Assembly: GCF_000226115.1 (NCBI RefSeq)
Contig: NC_016458.1
Span: 2,790,001 to 2,854,000 of the forward strand
Reading direction: 5' to 3'
Length of the DNA stretch: 64,000 bases
Source: Thermothielavioides terrestris NRRL 8126
Lineage: Eukaryota; Ascomycota; Sordariomycetes; Sordariales; Chaetomiaceae
Part shown: in pieces, positions 1-10,742 of the stretch
Numbering within the stretch: the stretch's first letter is position 1
How the letters are laid out: each line of letters opens with the position of its first letter
The notes under the pieces: model-generated
Seen by the model: the letters and a program-made list of their open reading frames with translations, nothing else
Database searches by the model: none
What the model was told of the DNA's origin: nothing
Made by a program: the position numbers and the translations under genes

Positions 1-1
1 T

Positions 2-268
2 GTGAAGCTCCTGGGTGGCTTTGGCACCCCCGAGCAGGCTGCGATGCTGGCGGAAGTGGGCTTCGCGTCGAGGTGAGTCGCAGTGTTTGAACCTCGTACT
101 TCTCTGCAGCAGGGTTCATATCTAACGTGCACCAACAGGGCCGTCACGGATGCTCAGTTGGCCCGCAGTCTGGGCTGGAAGCCGCGCAAGACTGATGAGG
201 ACTGGTGGGCGAGCATCAGGGAGGAGTTTCCTGTGATCTGGGCGCAGACCAAGGCTCAGGGGCAATAA
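2..268 (+). CDS. 3' end of an NAD-dependent epimerase/dehydratase-like (SDR) gene, truncated by the window edge
   Basis: Only the last two exons are present. The frame runs from base 2 to 72, a 66-bp intron occupies 73-138 (GTGAGT donor, CAACAG acceptor), and the last exon is 139-268. The donor leaves two bases of an Arg codon that is completed by base 139, so the phase fits. The tail reads ...EVGFASR/AVTDAQLARSLGWKP then a Trp-rich, charged end (EDWWASIREEF). This LGWKP.K...W..I..EF ending is the kind found at the C terminus of extended SDR/NAD-dependent epimerase proteins in fungi. The catalytic Rossmann part lies outside the window, so substrate and function cannot be read. The family call is moderate; the splice model is good. 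Confidence 0.6.
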
Positions 269-329
269 TTAGGTCATTGTGTGCGAGGAGCATGGCGTTG
301 TGGTATGTACGAAGATCATGACCTGGGAG

Positions 330-332
<3 letters not shown>

Positions 333-379
<47 letters not shown>
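333..379. repeat. poly(T) homopolymer, 47 nt
   Basis: An uninterrupted run of 47 T lies about 65 bp after the stop codon of the upstream gene. It is far longer than expected by chance in this GC-rich sequence. It could be a long microsatellite or the poly(A) tail of a retroposed sequence in reverse orientation; no target duplication or element body was recognised next to it. Confidence 0.95.
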
Positions 380-383
<4 letters not shown>

Positions 384-983
384 GGGAGGGAAAGTAATTA
401 GACGAATTATTCCTTGTCGAATATGAGAATGATATGACTTCAATCGGGCGGACCAGAACCCAGATGCGACCACAGCCAGCCTGCTTGACACCCCTCCAGG
501 GGCTTTGCCCTCAAAGAGCTCCTCGGCATGATCCTTGTCCCAGAACACCAGGCCCAACCGCCTCCACGCCTTCACCAAGTCCGAGGCCCGACGGTGTGCT
601 ATCATTGCTCTTGAGTGTTTTGGCGGGGATGGGGGGAGGGGTAGCCGGCCTGGTGCTCGTCATGGCGGATTTTGACCTTAAACGATCAAACGACTAAAGG
701 TATGGAAGATTTCTTTTTTCACTCTTGGGCCTGGATGGGAGTGCCCCCGTAAGAGTCACCATACTTCTCGTCCGACGACCACCCACGGGTGCAAGGAGGC
801 GCGCGGCGCACCGACCAGTGATTGGGCACATACCCGACACAAGTCACACAACAACTACCAACGAAGACTTCACCCGCAGCTCGGCTCACTCGGCTCACCA
901 TTCATCCACATAGGTGGGTGAGCCGGAGCCATGCGCACAAGGCTGCCATCTTCCCCAACCATCTCTCTACATCATCTCCCGCC
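380..983. other. intergenic, no gene seen
   Basis: Frames here are short and overlap on both strands. Bases 700-983 are probably the promoter and 5' leader of the next gene: the stretch just before 984 is rich in C, A and T (accatctctctacatcatct), as is usual near fungal transcription starts. Confidence 0.5.
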
Positions 984-1853
984 ATGCATGCAACCAGAGC
1001 AAGTCTGCGCAATCTGATGCTGCTTGCCATTATCGGCGTGGCCAGCGCCGAAGCTGTCGGCATCTCCCGGGATGTCGCCGTGAGTGCGATCGCCTGGGGC
1101 TCCCTGCGCTGCCCGCCAGACGGCTCGACCAATCTGCCCACGCCCACGTACGGCACTGAGAAGGTCGTGTTCCAGGTCTGCAGCCAGGTCGTCATCAACG
1201 CGCCGACTGCCGCCGTCTACCACGCGCTGCTCGACTTCCAGTCCTACTCCCTCTGGAACAGCTTCGTGGTGGACGTTGCGCTGCCGGCGGACGTCCGGAG
1301 GACGCCCGACGATGTCCGCGTCGGCAACAGCATGGTCTTCACCACGGCGGGGATCCTCCCGCTGATCAACACCACCAGCACCGAGATAGTCACCAAGCTG
1401 TTGGACGAGGACGAGACGCAGGCCGGAGGGTACCTGATGGCGGCGTGGCGGTCCGAAGACGGCGCCGGAGGGTTGCTGTACCGCGCGGAGCACCCCACCA
1501 TCCTCGTCGACCAGGGCGACGGGACTACCCTGTCTGTGTCGTACGAGCCGTACTACGCCGGCCTGCTCACGCCTGCGCTGCGGCTGCTGCAGGGAAAGCT
1601 GCAGAGGTTGTTTGAACAGCAGAACGGGGACGTCAAGGCTCAGGTTACGTGGAGGGAAGGCAACATCTTGGGAAATAACGATGTGGCTGGGTTTCGGGGC
1701 AAGCTGACCACTCTTAGTCCTGCCTGCTCTCAAGATACTTGCCCACTCGAGTCGTCGAATTTGGATGGTGTCAATCTCCTGTTCTTGCCAGTTCGGGAAA
1801 TCCCCCAAGGAGTTCAGCGAGAGACCGTTCGATCCTTCCTTAGCCCTTATTGA
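984..1853 (+). CDS. secreted SRPBCC/polyketide-cyclase-like protein
   Basis: The frame is open from 822, but I start at the ATG at 984 because the residues from there form a signal peptide: MHATRASLRN, a hydrophobic core LMLLAIIGVA, and a likely cleavage after ASA-E. The 289-residue product then shows an SRPBCC fold pattern: a first strand with QVVINAPTAAVYHALLDF followed by YSLWNSFVVDV, the classic 'polarised ligand-binding domain' opening of the polyketide cyclase/START superfamily. Later come a GNSMVFTT strand, MAAWRSEDG, and a C-terminal long helix around LLTPALRLLQGKLQRLFEQQN. Such proteins bind small hydrophobic ligands; the ligand is not predictable here. No intron is needed. The last 50 residues are poorly conserved-looking and could hide an unrecognised splice. 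A single-exon secreted version is unusual but plausible. Confidence 0.6.
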   Translation: MHATRASLRNLMLLAIIGVASAEAVGISRDVAVSAIAWGSLRCPPDGSTNLPTPTYGTEKVVFQVCSQVVINAPTAAVYHALLDFQSYSLWNSFVVDVALPADVRRTPDDVRVGNSMVFTTAGILPLINTTSTEIVTKLLDEDETQAGGYLMAAWRSEDGAGGLLYRAEHPTILVDQGDGTTLSVSYEPYYAGLLTPALRLLQGKLQRLFEQQNGDVKAQVTWREGNILGNNDVAGFRGKLTTLSPACSQDTCPLESSNLDGVNLLFLPVREIPQGVQRETVRSFLSPY

Positions 1854-4800
1854 TGAATGTCCTTATTCTTTCCTCGACGGACTCGGGAGAAAGCTTAGGC
1901 AGGTGGCTAGTGGGCGCCTTCTCCTTTAACCAAGTGAGGCTCGTCAGATGACCATTCTTGCTTCCATTTTTGGGACTTGCCTGCATTGAAGGAGGCATCG
2001 AACCGACTTAAGCTTGGAGAAAGTGCGCACAGCAATTCGGCCCCTTCCCAAAACGCAGGGCCAGTTACAGCCGCTGTTGTAAATAAATGCCTGAACCTCC
2101 ATCGAATGCGTGCCACTTCTGTGTTCTCTTTTTTTCTTCCTCAGCGAACAACAAGATGTTTTTCAGGAGGTCTGCCAGTTTCATCGTCCTTCAACAAGCC
2201 TGACGACTCCTCCACTGTTCTCTCCGAGAGCCACTCACCATCCAAGGATGCCATGTTTGCCTTACTGCTACTAGCACCGACAACTCCAGTCGTCGGTTGA
2301 TGACAGCGGATGTTGGCCGGCGGAGAAACGCCCCGCCACTCTTCGAAGCACCGCTGCAAGTTCCAAAGGTCGCCGTTCTCGCAGGCGACAGTGTAAGTCT
2401 CGCTCTGGCTTCGTCTTAACACGCGTTCCGCAGGAGGACCCTTCGAGTACTCATCAGCTTACGGGCAGTTGATCCCACGCTTGATGCTTCACAGCTCGTG
2501 AGGGCACCACACAGCCCCAGCCGCGACACCCGCATCCCCGTATCGCCTCCGCGCGATCTTGCCCGCCACCAAAATTGCCCTGGGCTGCTCTCTTCGCGCC
2601 GGCAACCCGTCCCCCCGTCCCGGGCCCCCAATCATCGCTATTCTTCCGTCCTCGATATCCCGCCATCCTCGCTGCCCCCGCCTCCTCGCCGCTGCACCCA
2701 CACCCTGGCTTTCTCGCTAACCCCTTGCTTTCCTCATCAGTGTCGTTGATCGTTTTGCCGTCGAAAAATCGACGTACACCTGGGGACGCCCAAGTTCCAA
2801 CTTGGAAGTTATGGACCAGCGCTCGCTCTACTCACCCTGTCCTAACCTGTTGCTTCAGTAGGTTCGGTTCCAGGTCCTCATTGGTCTCGCGGCCAACATC
2901 CTCACGAGGCTGCTGCGCCACTGGCATGGGCAGCCCATATAACAACCTGGAACATCTGGTCTTGGACGGCCGGAATTCTTTCTTCCCGTTCCAGCATGAC
3001 CACAAGCATAAAGTACCGAGTATTCCACATTAAGCATGCTTTTGCAAGTCGTGCCACAGCATCTGATTAAGTTCCTTTCTTTTTTTCCCCCTGGTTTGAT
3101 CAAGCACTGATCCTTCTCGCAACCTCCTCCCCTCCTTGATTAATTATCCCGTTGAACACCTGGCCGCGCCCGTTGCTGACCCCTTCGCTGCCCCCGTTGC
3201 TGACCCCCTAAAATGCTCCCTTGGTCGCTTCGCTAACACTCCACCGTGGACAGAGGAAAAATTCATATTCAACAGCCATCCCGGGAGCCTCGGCCCCCTC
3301 AGACACCACCAACCCCAGATCCCGCTGGGGAGCCTGCCGCGTCCTCCGGCCCCCGCCCGTTCTCGTTCCGGCCCTTTGGCCGCCGGTCGGCTTCCGACAC
3401 CCCGTCCCTCGACCTAGAACAAGTAAGTCACGCACAACACAACCCAGCTCAATCCCCATCCCTCCGCCTATCCCTAATGCCTAGTGCTGCCTCCCGACGC
3501 TAATAGCGGGTTTCCCCACAAGGGTGCAGTCGCGGCCGAGACGGTGGAGGAGAGGGTCGAGGGACGGGAGGAGACCGTCCGGCTGCCAGAGGAGCCGGAC
3601 GGGGCGGCGGGTTGGATCGGGGGACCGTGGTGGGCCCTGGTGATCGGGCGGGGTTGGTGGTCCGCCTGGAGGTGGGCTGGGGCTCCCTGGTGTTGGCTGT
3701 TGTGTTCTGCGCGGGCTGCGGCGCCCTGGTGTTTTCGGTCGGCCTCGGGGCGCGGCTAGCCCGCTTGTTAAGCGAGTATATATCTCAGTTATTTCAAAAT
3801 TGCTGGAAGAGAGGGTCGAGAGAGGGGAGTACCACGGGCCACCGACCCATCCCGCCGCCCCGTCCGGAAGTCCCCTCGAGGGACGGGAGTGGGAGGAGAC
3901 GTCCGGACGGGGCGGCGGGATGGATCGGGGGACCGTGGTGGGCCCTGGTGGCCGGGCGGGGGTTGGTGATCCGCCTCGAGGTGGGCTGGGGTGTCCTGGT
4001 AGTGGCGATGGCGATAGGGGTCGGCTTCAGCGCAGTGGTTGTGTGCTTTGGAGGACTGGGCCACGATGGAGGCCAGGTGGGCGGTGGCCGCCGCGGAAAT
4101 AGAGGCGGAGGCGGCGGAGTGGGCGGCGGCGGCGGCGGCGGAGTGAGTTAAAATATTTTATTCCCTTGCTTTTTTGCTGTTTGGTGAATATTCTCATCCC
4201 ATCCGAGCCTGTCACGTCACCGTCGTGGATGGATGTTCCTCATCGGACATGGTCACCGATGAGCACACTATCCAAATGCCAATCCTACGGCTAACAATCA
4301 CGCGCAGCTTGAGAAACGGGGATCTCTCTTTCTTGACATCCCTTCCCGCACCAGAGGTTGCCGGCACCTCTTCATTCACTAACCCAACTCTCGACCCGTT
4401 TTGCGATCTTCTCACCTCTGTGAGCTCCTCACAATTGAGACGATTCAGCAACGCCTGTGATCGTTGACAGCACGGGTCTTAACGGGCGCATGCCCCAACC
4501 ATCTGCAGACCTGGGAGGAAGTACTGGGGAGGATGGTTTTGCCACCCACCGACGAAGCCGCCGCCATCTTGTATTTGCCTAGTTCACTAGACTCTCATGT
4601 ACATCTAGCCAATGCAAGAAGTTCTCACTAGCCCGATTTAATACAGTCAAGATCCCTCCCCGCTGCTTTCCCATCCAAGAACTTCAAGAAGCTTCGAGAT
4701 CTCACCACTCTCCTCTCTGTCATTGGGCCGTTGTTGGGACAGGACCTGGCTGAACGATCTCCGCCACAATGGTGGCTTGGGCATCTTGGGAGGCTCGAGC

Positions 4801-6276
4801 TGGCAACCGTACGTGGCCGCAAGACCTTGCGCTATCAAGAGCATCCGTTTTTGAAGCTCTCGGTCTCGAACGAATCTCGGAATGAGGAGGTGGGCATCAA
4901 GGGCTAGCTTGCGTTCCAGTAGATCTTTTCCCCTGGTAGGGACCTCGGCGATCATCTCCTGTAGGACCCCCGGGTTTCCTATCCACCCTTCCTTGTGTTC
5001 CTCGGTGTCAATCGACTTTCGATGACTTGGTAGTAGTAGATCATGGTGGCAACATCCCACACCGGCAGCCCCAGCCCTGAAAGATGTGTCCGATCCCGGT
5101 CCCGCGTGGCAAGGGTAATGAGGTTCCATGCCACGTCGCTTGGGAGAGCTTGCCGCTATCTTCAAAATCCCGCGATCTTCACCAAACAGTCGGAGAAACG
5201 TTCGAACTCAGACCATGAGTGAAGAGACCACTCCCTTAGGAAAAGCCTAGGTCCGCGGACTAGGCGAGCGCGGAAAACCGTAGTCAATCACGAGCATGAG
5301 CTCGAACACCCTCTCATCTCCGTCGGTCCCTGTTTTGAGGTAATTAATGCAGAGTTTGCCGGCCTGTATGCATGCGATATGAAAGCGGGGTTGCTTCAAA
5401 CACCATTGCATCAGTTGGGTTGATATAAAGGCAATGCCAGAAGAAAATGCACAACGTGTTGGTCAGAATGAGGGGAAGGGGATGTTGAATGTATCCTTGT
5501 GATACAACCGGTGATCCAAGTTTTGAATTTGGACTCTTGAGTCCAGAGAGACGGTCTCGCCCTCCTTCTGGTCTTTGTTGTTGTTTAAAAAATGCGGTTC
5601 CTATCGTCAAAGCTACTATTAGTTATGAACTCTCCTGACGAGACAGAAAACTTTTTTCGCAATAAGCAGAGCGTAAGAGGTGGCTGTGAAAGCTCTGGAG
5701 TGCTAGAAAGGCAGCTACACTAGTTCACGACCGGTTGGATATAGTTCGGGTTGTACGAAACGCATCATAATTGCCAGTCTGCCTCCGTTATCTAGCTACC
5801 TTGTCGACTGATGCGGTACGCAGGCAATATGTGGTGTTCAAGAGGTGGTAAGATACCATTGAACTAAAAGGGTCAAGGAGGCACCAAGTGCCGAGGAGCA
5901 TCATTGGTAGGCGAGTGCCACAACCCTAACCCTGGAGTAATAAATCACGTCCAATGAGAGCGCAAACAGCGTTAGCCCCCTCAAGGCTTTGTTCAATGGC
6001 ACATCCGACGAAGAAGCCTGAGCGCCTCCAGATCTTGAACGGACGAAAAGTTGTGGTCTGTGTTGTGCACTCCGGACGGAGAGTTGACTGTTCACCACCA
6101 TAGGAGGCCATGTTTGAGCCGAGGTCCCCACATGCGCCAGGGGTCTCGACAGGGGTAATCATCCCGGAACCACCCAATCAGAACAGCGCCGCCTGCAATT
6201 GGCAAGGCCGATGGTCGCGCCGCCTTGTGCCGAACCTGCATCTTCTCTTCTCAAGCCAAAGAACCGCATTCCAATC
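1854..6276. other. 4.4-kb stretch without a convincing gene; possibly decayed coding remnants
   Basis: No frame in this interval has family motifs or plausible splicing over any length. Three things stand out. An exon-like piece at about 3246-3423 (Pro/Ser-rich, ending TPSLDLEQ) is followed directly by a good donor GTAAGT, but no convincing downstream exon was found. A GC-rich segment is duplicated (see 3558-3995). A 172-codon minus-strand frame at 4647-5165 has no recognisable family. The interval may contain degraded genes, a long promoter or a non-coding transcript. Confidence 0.4.
3558..3995. repeat. imperfect direct duplication of a ~120-bp GC-rich segment
   Basis: Two copies, about 3558-3690 and 3878-3995, share the stretch from GAGGGACGGGAG through a GGACGGGGCGGCGGG block, TGGATCGGGGGACCGTGG, and on to GTGGGCTGGGG. 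They differ by small indels and substitutions. Both copies can be read as PDGAAGWIGGPWWALV followed by a hydrophobic RLEVGWG segment, but stops and frame changes nearby argue against an intact protein. A GGC/GGA-rich microsatellite follows at about 4085-4145. Confidence 0.7.
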
Positions 6277-7326
6277 ATGGTTCCCAGGATACAGTACCGC
6301 CCGCTCTTGCGGCTGGCACAGCGCCGGAGGAACGGTTGCAGCCTCGCAGCCCAACCGTTCCAATCGCCTTACTGGCTGTCCCCTGCACCTAGTCGCCGAC
6401 TCCGACCCATCTCGACATCCCCTGTGCGTCAGCAAGACCCGAAACAAACCGCGACGACCCCGGAGCCGGAGACGTCCGCCTTCCCACAATCCAAACCCGT
6501 CGACCCGACAACACCACCGCCGCCCTCTCCGGCTGCCAAGCCAGCCCCAAAGAAAGCCCGCTTCACCCCGCGCCTCCTCCTCGCCATCACCTGCACCCTG
6601 GCCGGCGCCGCCCTCGGCTCCTCCTTCCGCCTGCTCCTCTCCCCGCCGACCCCTCCACAACCACACACGGAGGAAGACGCGTACGCAATCCGCGTGCTGC
6701 ACGAGCAGGCGGCGCAGCTGCCCATCGTGCGCGAGCTCGACGCGGACCCGGACACGTGGGAGAGCTGGGACGCGTACGCGGCGCTGACGCCGGAGCACCG
6801 GGCGCAGCACATCAGCGCGGGCGCGCTGGCCGGGTCGCGCGGCATCGGCGGCTTCCAGCGCGTGTGGCGGCACCGGCACCGGCGCCCGGCCGAGCTGGTC
6901 AGCGTCGTGTACTTCGGCTCCGCCACCACCGGCTGGCCGGGTGTCGTGCACGGCGGCTGCCTCGCCACGCTGCTCGACGAGAGCTGCGGCCGCGCCGCCT
7001 TCCAGGAGTGGGGCGGCCGCCCCGGCCTGACGGCCTGTCTCGGCTTGGAGTACAAGAAGGTCACGCTCGCGAACGGGTTCTACGTCGTGCGCGTGCGCGT
7101 GCGCCCCGACGAGGAGCTCCCCGAGCACGAGAGGGGCAAGCGGCATTACAAGTGCTGGGTGGACGCGTCGGTGGAGGATGCGGCTACCGGGACCGTGACG
7201 GTGACCGCGCAGGCGCTGTTTGTGGGCGGGCAGGGAAGGAAGAACGGGAAGAATGGGATGAAGGCGGGTGGGCCGGCGGAAGAGGTGTTGAGTGGCAACG
7301 CGCGGGATACGCATCTTAGGTTTTGA
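6277..7326 (+). CDS. HotDog-fold thioesterase-like protein with N-terminal mitochondrial-type leader
   Basis: Single-exon gene of 349 codons counted from the ATG at 6277 (MVPRIQYRPLLRLAQRRRNG). An in-frame ATG at 6199 exists, but the 6277 start gives a better Arg-rich, amphipathic mitochondrial leader. After a Pro/Thr-rich linker comes a probable single membrane span (LLLAITCTLAGAALGSSFRL). The C-terminal half is the 4HBT/PaaI-type HotDog domain: GWPGVVHGGCLATLLDE is the central helix with the conserved HGG, and LEYKKVTLANGFYVVRVRV and WVDASVEDAATGTVTVTAQALF are the flanking strands. Members of this family hydrolyse acyl-CoA thioesters. The architecture (leader, span, HotDog) suggests an inner-membrane-anchored mitochondrial enzyme; this location is inferred. 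The upstream pyrimidine-rich region and the gene-free 3' side fit a stand-alone transcription unit. Confidence 0.75.
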   Translation: MVPRIQYRPLLRLAQRRRNGCSLAAQPFQSPYWLSPAPSRRLRPISTSPVRQQDPKQTATTPEPETSAFPQSKPVDPTTPPPPSPAAKPAPKKARFTPRLLLAITCTLAGAALGSSFRLLLSPPTPPQPHTEEDAYAIRVLHEQAAQLPIVRELDADPDTWESWDAYAALTPEHRAQHISAGALAGSRGIGGFQRVWRHRHRRPAELVSVVYFGSATTGWPGVVHGGCLATLLDESCGRAAFQEWGGRPGLTACLGLEYKKVTLANGFYVVRVRVRPDEELPEHERGKRHYKCWVDASVEDAATGTVTVTAQALFVGGQGRKNGKNGMKAGGPAEEVLSGNARDTHLRF

Positions 7327-8008
7327 GATGGGGGTAGAGGGATATGACGGGCGGAGGGTGTTGTTGCATCGGAGGGCGTTGTTGCATGGTGGTGTACGTT
7401 TCTGTGTGGATGCAAAGGGCGCTGACACAATCCATCTGGCTTTGTTTGCAGCTTCTGTCAGCCCGAGCCCGATTGCGAGCGCCGAGAGATCTGTTGTTGC
7501 ATTGGACCATGGCGAGCGCGTATGGCGTACTTGAGAATGGTGCCTCGAGCCAGGAATGAAATCGATATGAATCATGTTAATTTTATACGTCCCTTGTGTA
7601 AAAGAAGTCGATCTGCCCAGTTTCAAATGACATACCAGGTGCCGAGCTGCCCAGGGAGGCGCCAAGAGTTCGAGGTTATGGAAGTGGTTGTTTAGGAAGC
7701 ATCGCATATTTCAAGCGGCATGGTTCTAGCTTGATTGAAACCACAAACCTCGCGAACAAGTACCGTCTAGCCTTAGTAGGGTGCCACTAACCGATGTAAT
7801 AGCGAATACAGATTCAAACAGCGCTGTTTCAACACCGCGCAGGCAACTCAACTCGGTCATAAAAGCTGGAGGTTTGATTTTAAGCGGAAGAGTGGCAATT
7901 ACACGCATTCAAACATGGCACACTGCCTTTCGAGAAGGCAGGCTCTTGATCTCAACTGAACATGGTCGATTTGGGTGAGACTACCTAGGTAGGTTAAGAT
8001 TGGCGAGA
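7327..8008. other. intergenic between thioesterase gene and transposon block
   Basis: No supported gene. Base composition stays host-like up to 8008, and the sequence becomes TA-rich inside the left LTR at 8014. RIP has therefore not visibly spread into this flank, as judged by eye. Confidence 0.5.
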
Positions 8009-8013
8009 TCAAA
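8009..8013. repeat. target-site duplication (TCAAA), left copy
   Basis: The five bases before the left LTR (TCAAA) are identical to the five bases after the right LTR at 31690-31694. A 5-bp duplication is what Ty3/gypsy integrase makes. This fixes the outer element ends and shows that 8014-31689 entered as one element that was later enlarged by nested insertions. Confidence 0.92.
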
Positions 8014-8232
8014 TGATGCGGTGGCACGCAATATTAGTATGCAGGAAGATTGATAGTAAGTGTGATGGTGGATTCAAAGTAGGGAGGCTCCCACCACTGC
8101 CAAGATATTCTTAGCAGTGTGTATAGGACGTATAGGCTATATAGGGCAAACCCTGTATAGAGCAACCTTAACCTAGAGCCTAACCCAAATAGGGTCATCA
8201 TCTATTTATATATATAGGAGTATCCGGTATCA
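8014..8232 (-). repeat. 3' LTR (left) of the outer chromovirus
   Basis: 219 bp, aligned without gaps to 31471-31689. By eye the two copies differ at about 19 positions, all transitions. Because coding runs on the minus strand this is the downstream LTR. Its inner half (towards the element) has lost nearly all CA/TG dinucleotides, while its outer edge keeps several. Confidence 0.95.
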
Positions 8233-8523
8233 AGTGCTAGGCCATAAGAAAAAAGGCAATGCCCTTATTGCGCTAATCCTCGAATTGATCCTCCTTTCTA
8301 ATCTAGTAACTTATTCCTCCTAAACATCCTCCTTCTCGCGGTATCGCGCCGGTTTAGCGCCCTTACTAGCGCACGTACTACGCTGTAGATTCGGGGCTAG
8401 GCCAGCCACTACAATAGTTGAAGCTATAGGCGAAGGCGGCTCTATAATATGCTCAACTAACGTAGATATCTTCTTAGGCGTTATAGGTTATAGCACTATT
8501 ATATACTCAACTAGGGCTACTAG

Positions 8524-8658
8524 TATAGGCACCTCCTATAAAGAGTTCCTCGTCGATAGAGTAGCTAGTATAGACGTCTCTCATAAAGAGGTCTTCATCA
8601 ATAGGCCAGCCAATGTAGGCGCCTTCTATAAGGAGGTCCTCGTCGATAGGCTTGTTAT
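8524..8658 (-). repeat. three tandem 45-bp units in the C-terminal tail of the outer element's pol
   Basis: Units begin at 8524, 8569 and 8614 (TATAGGC.., TATAGAC.., TGTAGGC..), each containing a CTATAAAGAG/TTCCTCGTCGATAG-like core. Forty-five bases equal 15 codons, so the repeat would keep frame. It lies between the chromodomain and the 3' LTR and probably encoded a repetitive C-terminal tail. Confidence 0.75.
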
Positions 8659-8889
8659 AGGTGCTTCTAGCTATAGAGCCTTACCTATAGTCGTTAGAAG
8701 CTACGGTGTAGCTAGCGCTATATTCTAAGGGCGGCTATATAAACGTATAACGGGTACTACGGCACTTGCGGCCTTCTCTATAGCCTTGCTTACGGCCTCT
8801 ATATTCTTCTAGGGCCAACCTCAAAGGCGTTTAGCGGGCAGTGTAGTATCCTCCTTTTTCTATATAGCGCCTATAGGTGCCTCGATGCC

Positions 8890-9853
8890 TAGGCGCTTCT
8901 AGTATTCTTCTACAACCTTAGGAGCGTACTACATCTCGTACAGCAATTTCCAAACGTTGTAGTACGTACCGAGGTTCTTCCACTAGATCAAATATTTGAT
9001 CTATATACCTATTATAGAGTACTTGAGAATACGCTCTACTTTATAGTTATTGCTAAACTTATAATCTTCTAACTAATTAGAGGTTTATAAGTCTTCTACT
9101 AGGCCTACCTCCGGTTCAATATAGCTATAAGGATCCTCTCCTAGTAGCGTAGACAAGAGGTGTTCTACAGAGATGACTAGGTAGATGCCTATATAGCTTA
9201 GAAAATCAAGTTCGTACACCAGATAGCTAACGTAGCGCTTAATAGGAAATAGTCTAGTGTACTATTGCAATAGCTTCTAAGGTAGGTTGCTAAGCAGGTA
9301 ATATCTATAATAGAGGCGAAGATATACCTTATCGCCGACTTCGAACTCTATTTAGTAGTAATGGCTATTGTAATGACGTTTAGCTTATATAGTCGCGAAA
9401 TCTATTGCCAATTGTACTTTACGATATAGATCTTCTCATAGAATAGGCAAGTCTACCAACGTAGCTACGTTTAGATCGGCTATAAGTACGTCGAATAGGC
9501 TCTATAGTTTAAAGCTATATAGCTACTTATAAAGTATTGACTAAATAGGAGCTGAATATACATTGTTAAGGTTCTATTGTAGTAGAGGAATAATGTCGAC
9601 CTAGTTACCAGTTAGGAATTCGAAGGTATAGAATTGTAGGGCGATTTCTATAGTCTAATTCTTATACTCTACTAGACTATCTGCCTACAGATAGTATATA
9701 GTTGTTATTAGTAACTTAGTGCCCTAATACTCCTATATACTAATCTAGAGATCTAATATAAACTTATAGTCTCAGTTAGAGATAATAGCTAACGATATAC
9801 CCTAGTCTAACAAGAGCAACTAGCGTATAAGAATATAGCCCCAATCCTTTACG
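8890..9853 (-). pseudogene. outer chromovirus: 3' part of integrase and chromodomain
   Basis: Reading the minus strand through RIP stops, 9740-9853 gives VKDWGYILIR and AIISN.DYKF, the usual integrase region with the second catalytic Asp of the DD-35-E triad; the residue now reads Asn, a RIP-type change. Downstream, at about 8970-9039, the reading VERILKYSIIG...IKYLI.WKNLG matches the chromodomain pattern (hydrophobic strand, then YLV.WKG), the signature that directs chromoviruses to particular chromatin. The piece is joined to the rest of integrase across the TRIM insertion at 9859-11932. Boundaries are approximate. Confidence 0.75.
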
Positions 9854-9858
9854 AAGTA
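9854..9858. repeat. target-site duplication of the tandem TRIM (AAGTA), left copy
   Basis: AAGTA at 9854-9858 matches GAGTA at 11933-11937 after the third LTR except for one G/A transition, which RIP after insertion would explain. It supports a single insertion event of the array end to end. Confidence 0.7.
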
Positions 9859-10140
9859 TATTACACGCAGTTGTAGGTCACCTATAGCCACCTGTGGCCA
9901 ACTACGCAAATGTAGGCCCACTGGGCCCACTGGGCCCTACAACAGCACTAGGCCCTGCAACAGTGCACAAGCCACCTTACGCACAGGCTACTATACTCCT
10001 ATATTTAGGTAGGCACTTGCCTATATTCTACACTCTTGCAATATATCCATCTTACACTCCTCCAAAGCTCCTACTTAGTTTAAGTGCTCCACTACCTTGG
10101 CTAACGAGGCTAGGTAGCAACCTACTTTGTTTATATAACA
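9859..10140 (+). repeat. TRIM LTR copy 1
   Basis: 282 bp. The first bases read TATTACACGCAG where copies 2 and 3 have TGTTATACGTAG; the end TTTATATAACA is intact. An internal GGCCCACTGGGCCC-type palindromic motif is shared by the copies with small changes. Confidence 0.9.
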
Positions 10141-10142
10141 AG

Positions 10143-10167
10143 TGGTGCCTACTACTAGACTCGAACC
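10143..10167 (+). promoter_or_regulatory. primer-binding site of the TRIM
   Basis: Two bases after LTR 1 the sequence begins TGGTGCC and its complement reads as the 3' end of a tRNA: GGTTCGAGTCT (T-arm), an acceptor strand ending AGTAGGCA, then CCA. The complementarity spans about 25 nt, longer than most PBS. The copy after LTR 2 has changed TGG to TAG. The tRNA species was not identified. Confidence 0.8.
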
Positions 10168-10742
10168 TATATAATAAACCGCGATAAGACTCCTTTATAA
10201 AGGAGCCAGTGTTCATCAATAGTATACCTAAGCAGTACCACGTTATATAGCTTAGGCAACTATATATAGGCGTAGATGCCCTAAGTGCCTTACTAGGAAG
10301 CACTTGTAGTTTTACTTACTTAGGTGGTCTCTAAGTATTACGAAGCCCTCGAGCTCTTGAGACCTAACCTAGAGGTCGGTATCTAAGGCAACGTAACAAT
10401 ATACGACCTTCAATACTTCATTACCTTGGCTTAGCTCCCTAAGACCAACCGTCAATTGCAACCACTTTTTCTAAGACCTCGTCGCCCTAGCCTAGCTCCT
10501 ATCCTTCTAACCGTCAATCGCGACCACTTTTTCTAAAGACCTTGTCGCCCTAGCCTAGCTCCTATCCTTCCAACTGCTCCAACCTCCGACTAATCAATCG
10601 GCCGATCAATCGCTCCAACTAGTTGCCCTAATCAAAAACCCAACAAGTAGATTGAATAGATTAAATAGATTAAATAGTTAGATAGTTGAGGTATAAGATA
10701 CAATAGACTTATAAACTAAAGACAGCTTTTCTATTTATTTGT

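Noticed and set aside
4647..5165. 172-codon minus-strand open frame
   Set aside because: No recognised motif, no signal of splicing and less biased codon use than the real genes here; kept only as a possible remnant in the region note.
6178..7707. 509-codon minus-strand frame over the thioesterase gene
   Set aside because: Arg/Gly/Ala-rich shadow of a GC-rich coding strand; the plus strand carries the HotDog motifs.
10143..10167. tRNA-like sequence inside the TRIM
   Set aside because: It covers only the T-arm, acceptor and CCA in antisense right after an LTR, so it is a primer-binding site and not a tRNA gene.
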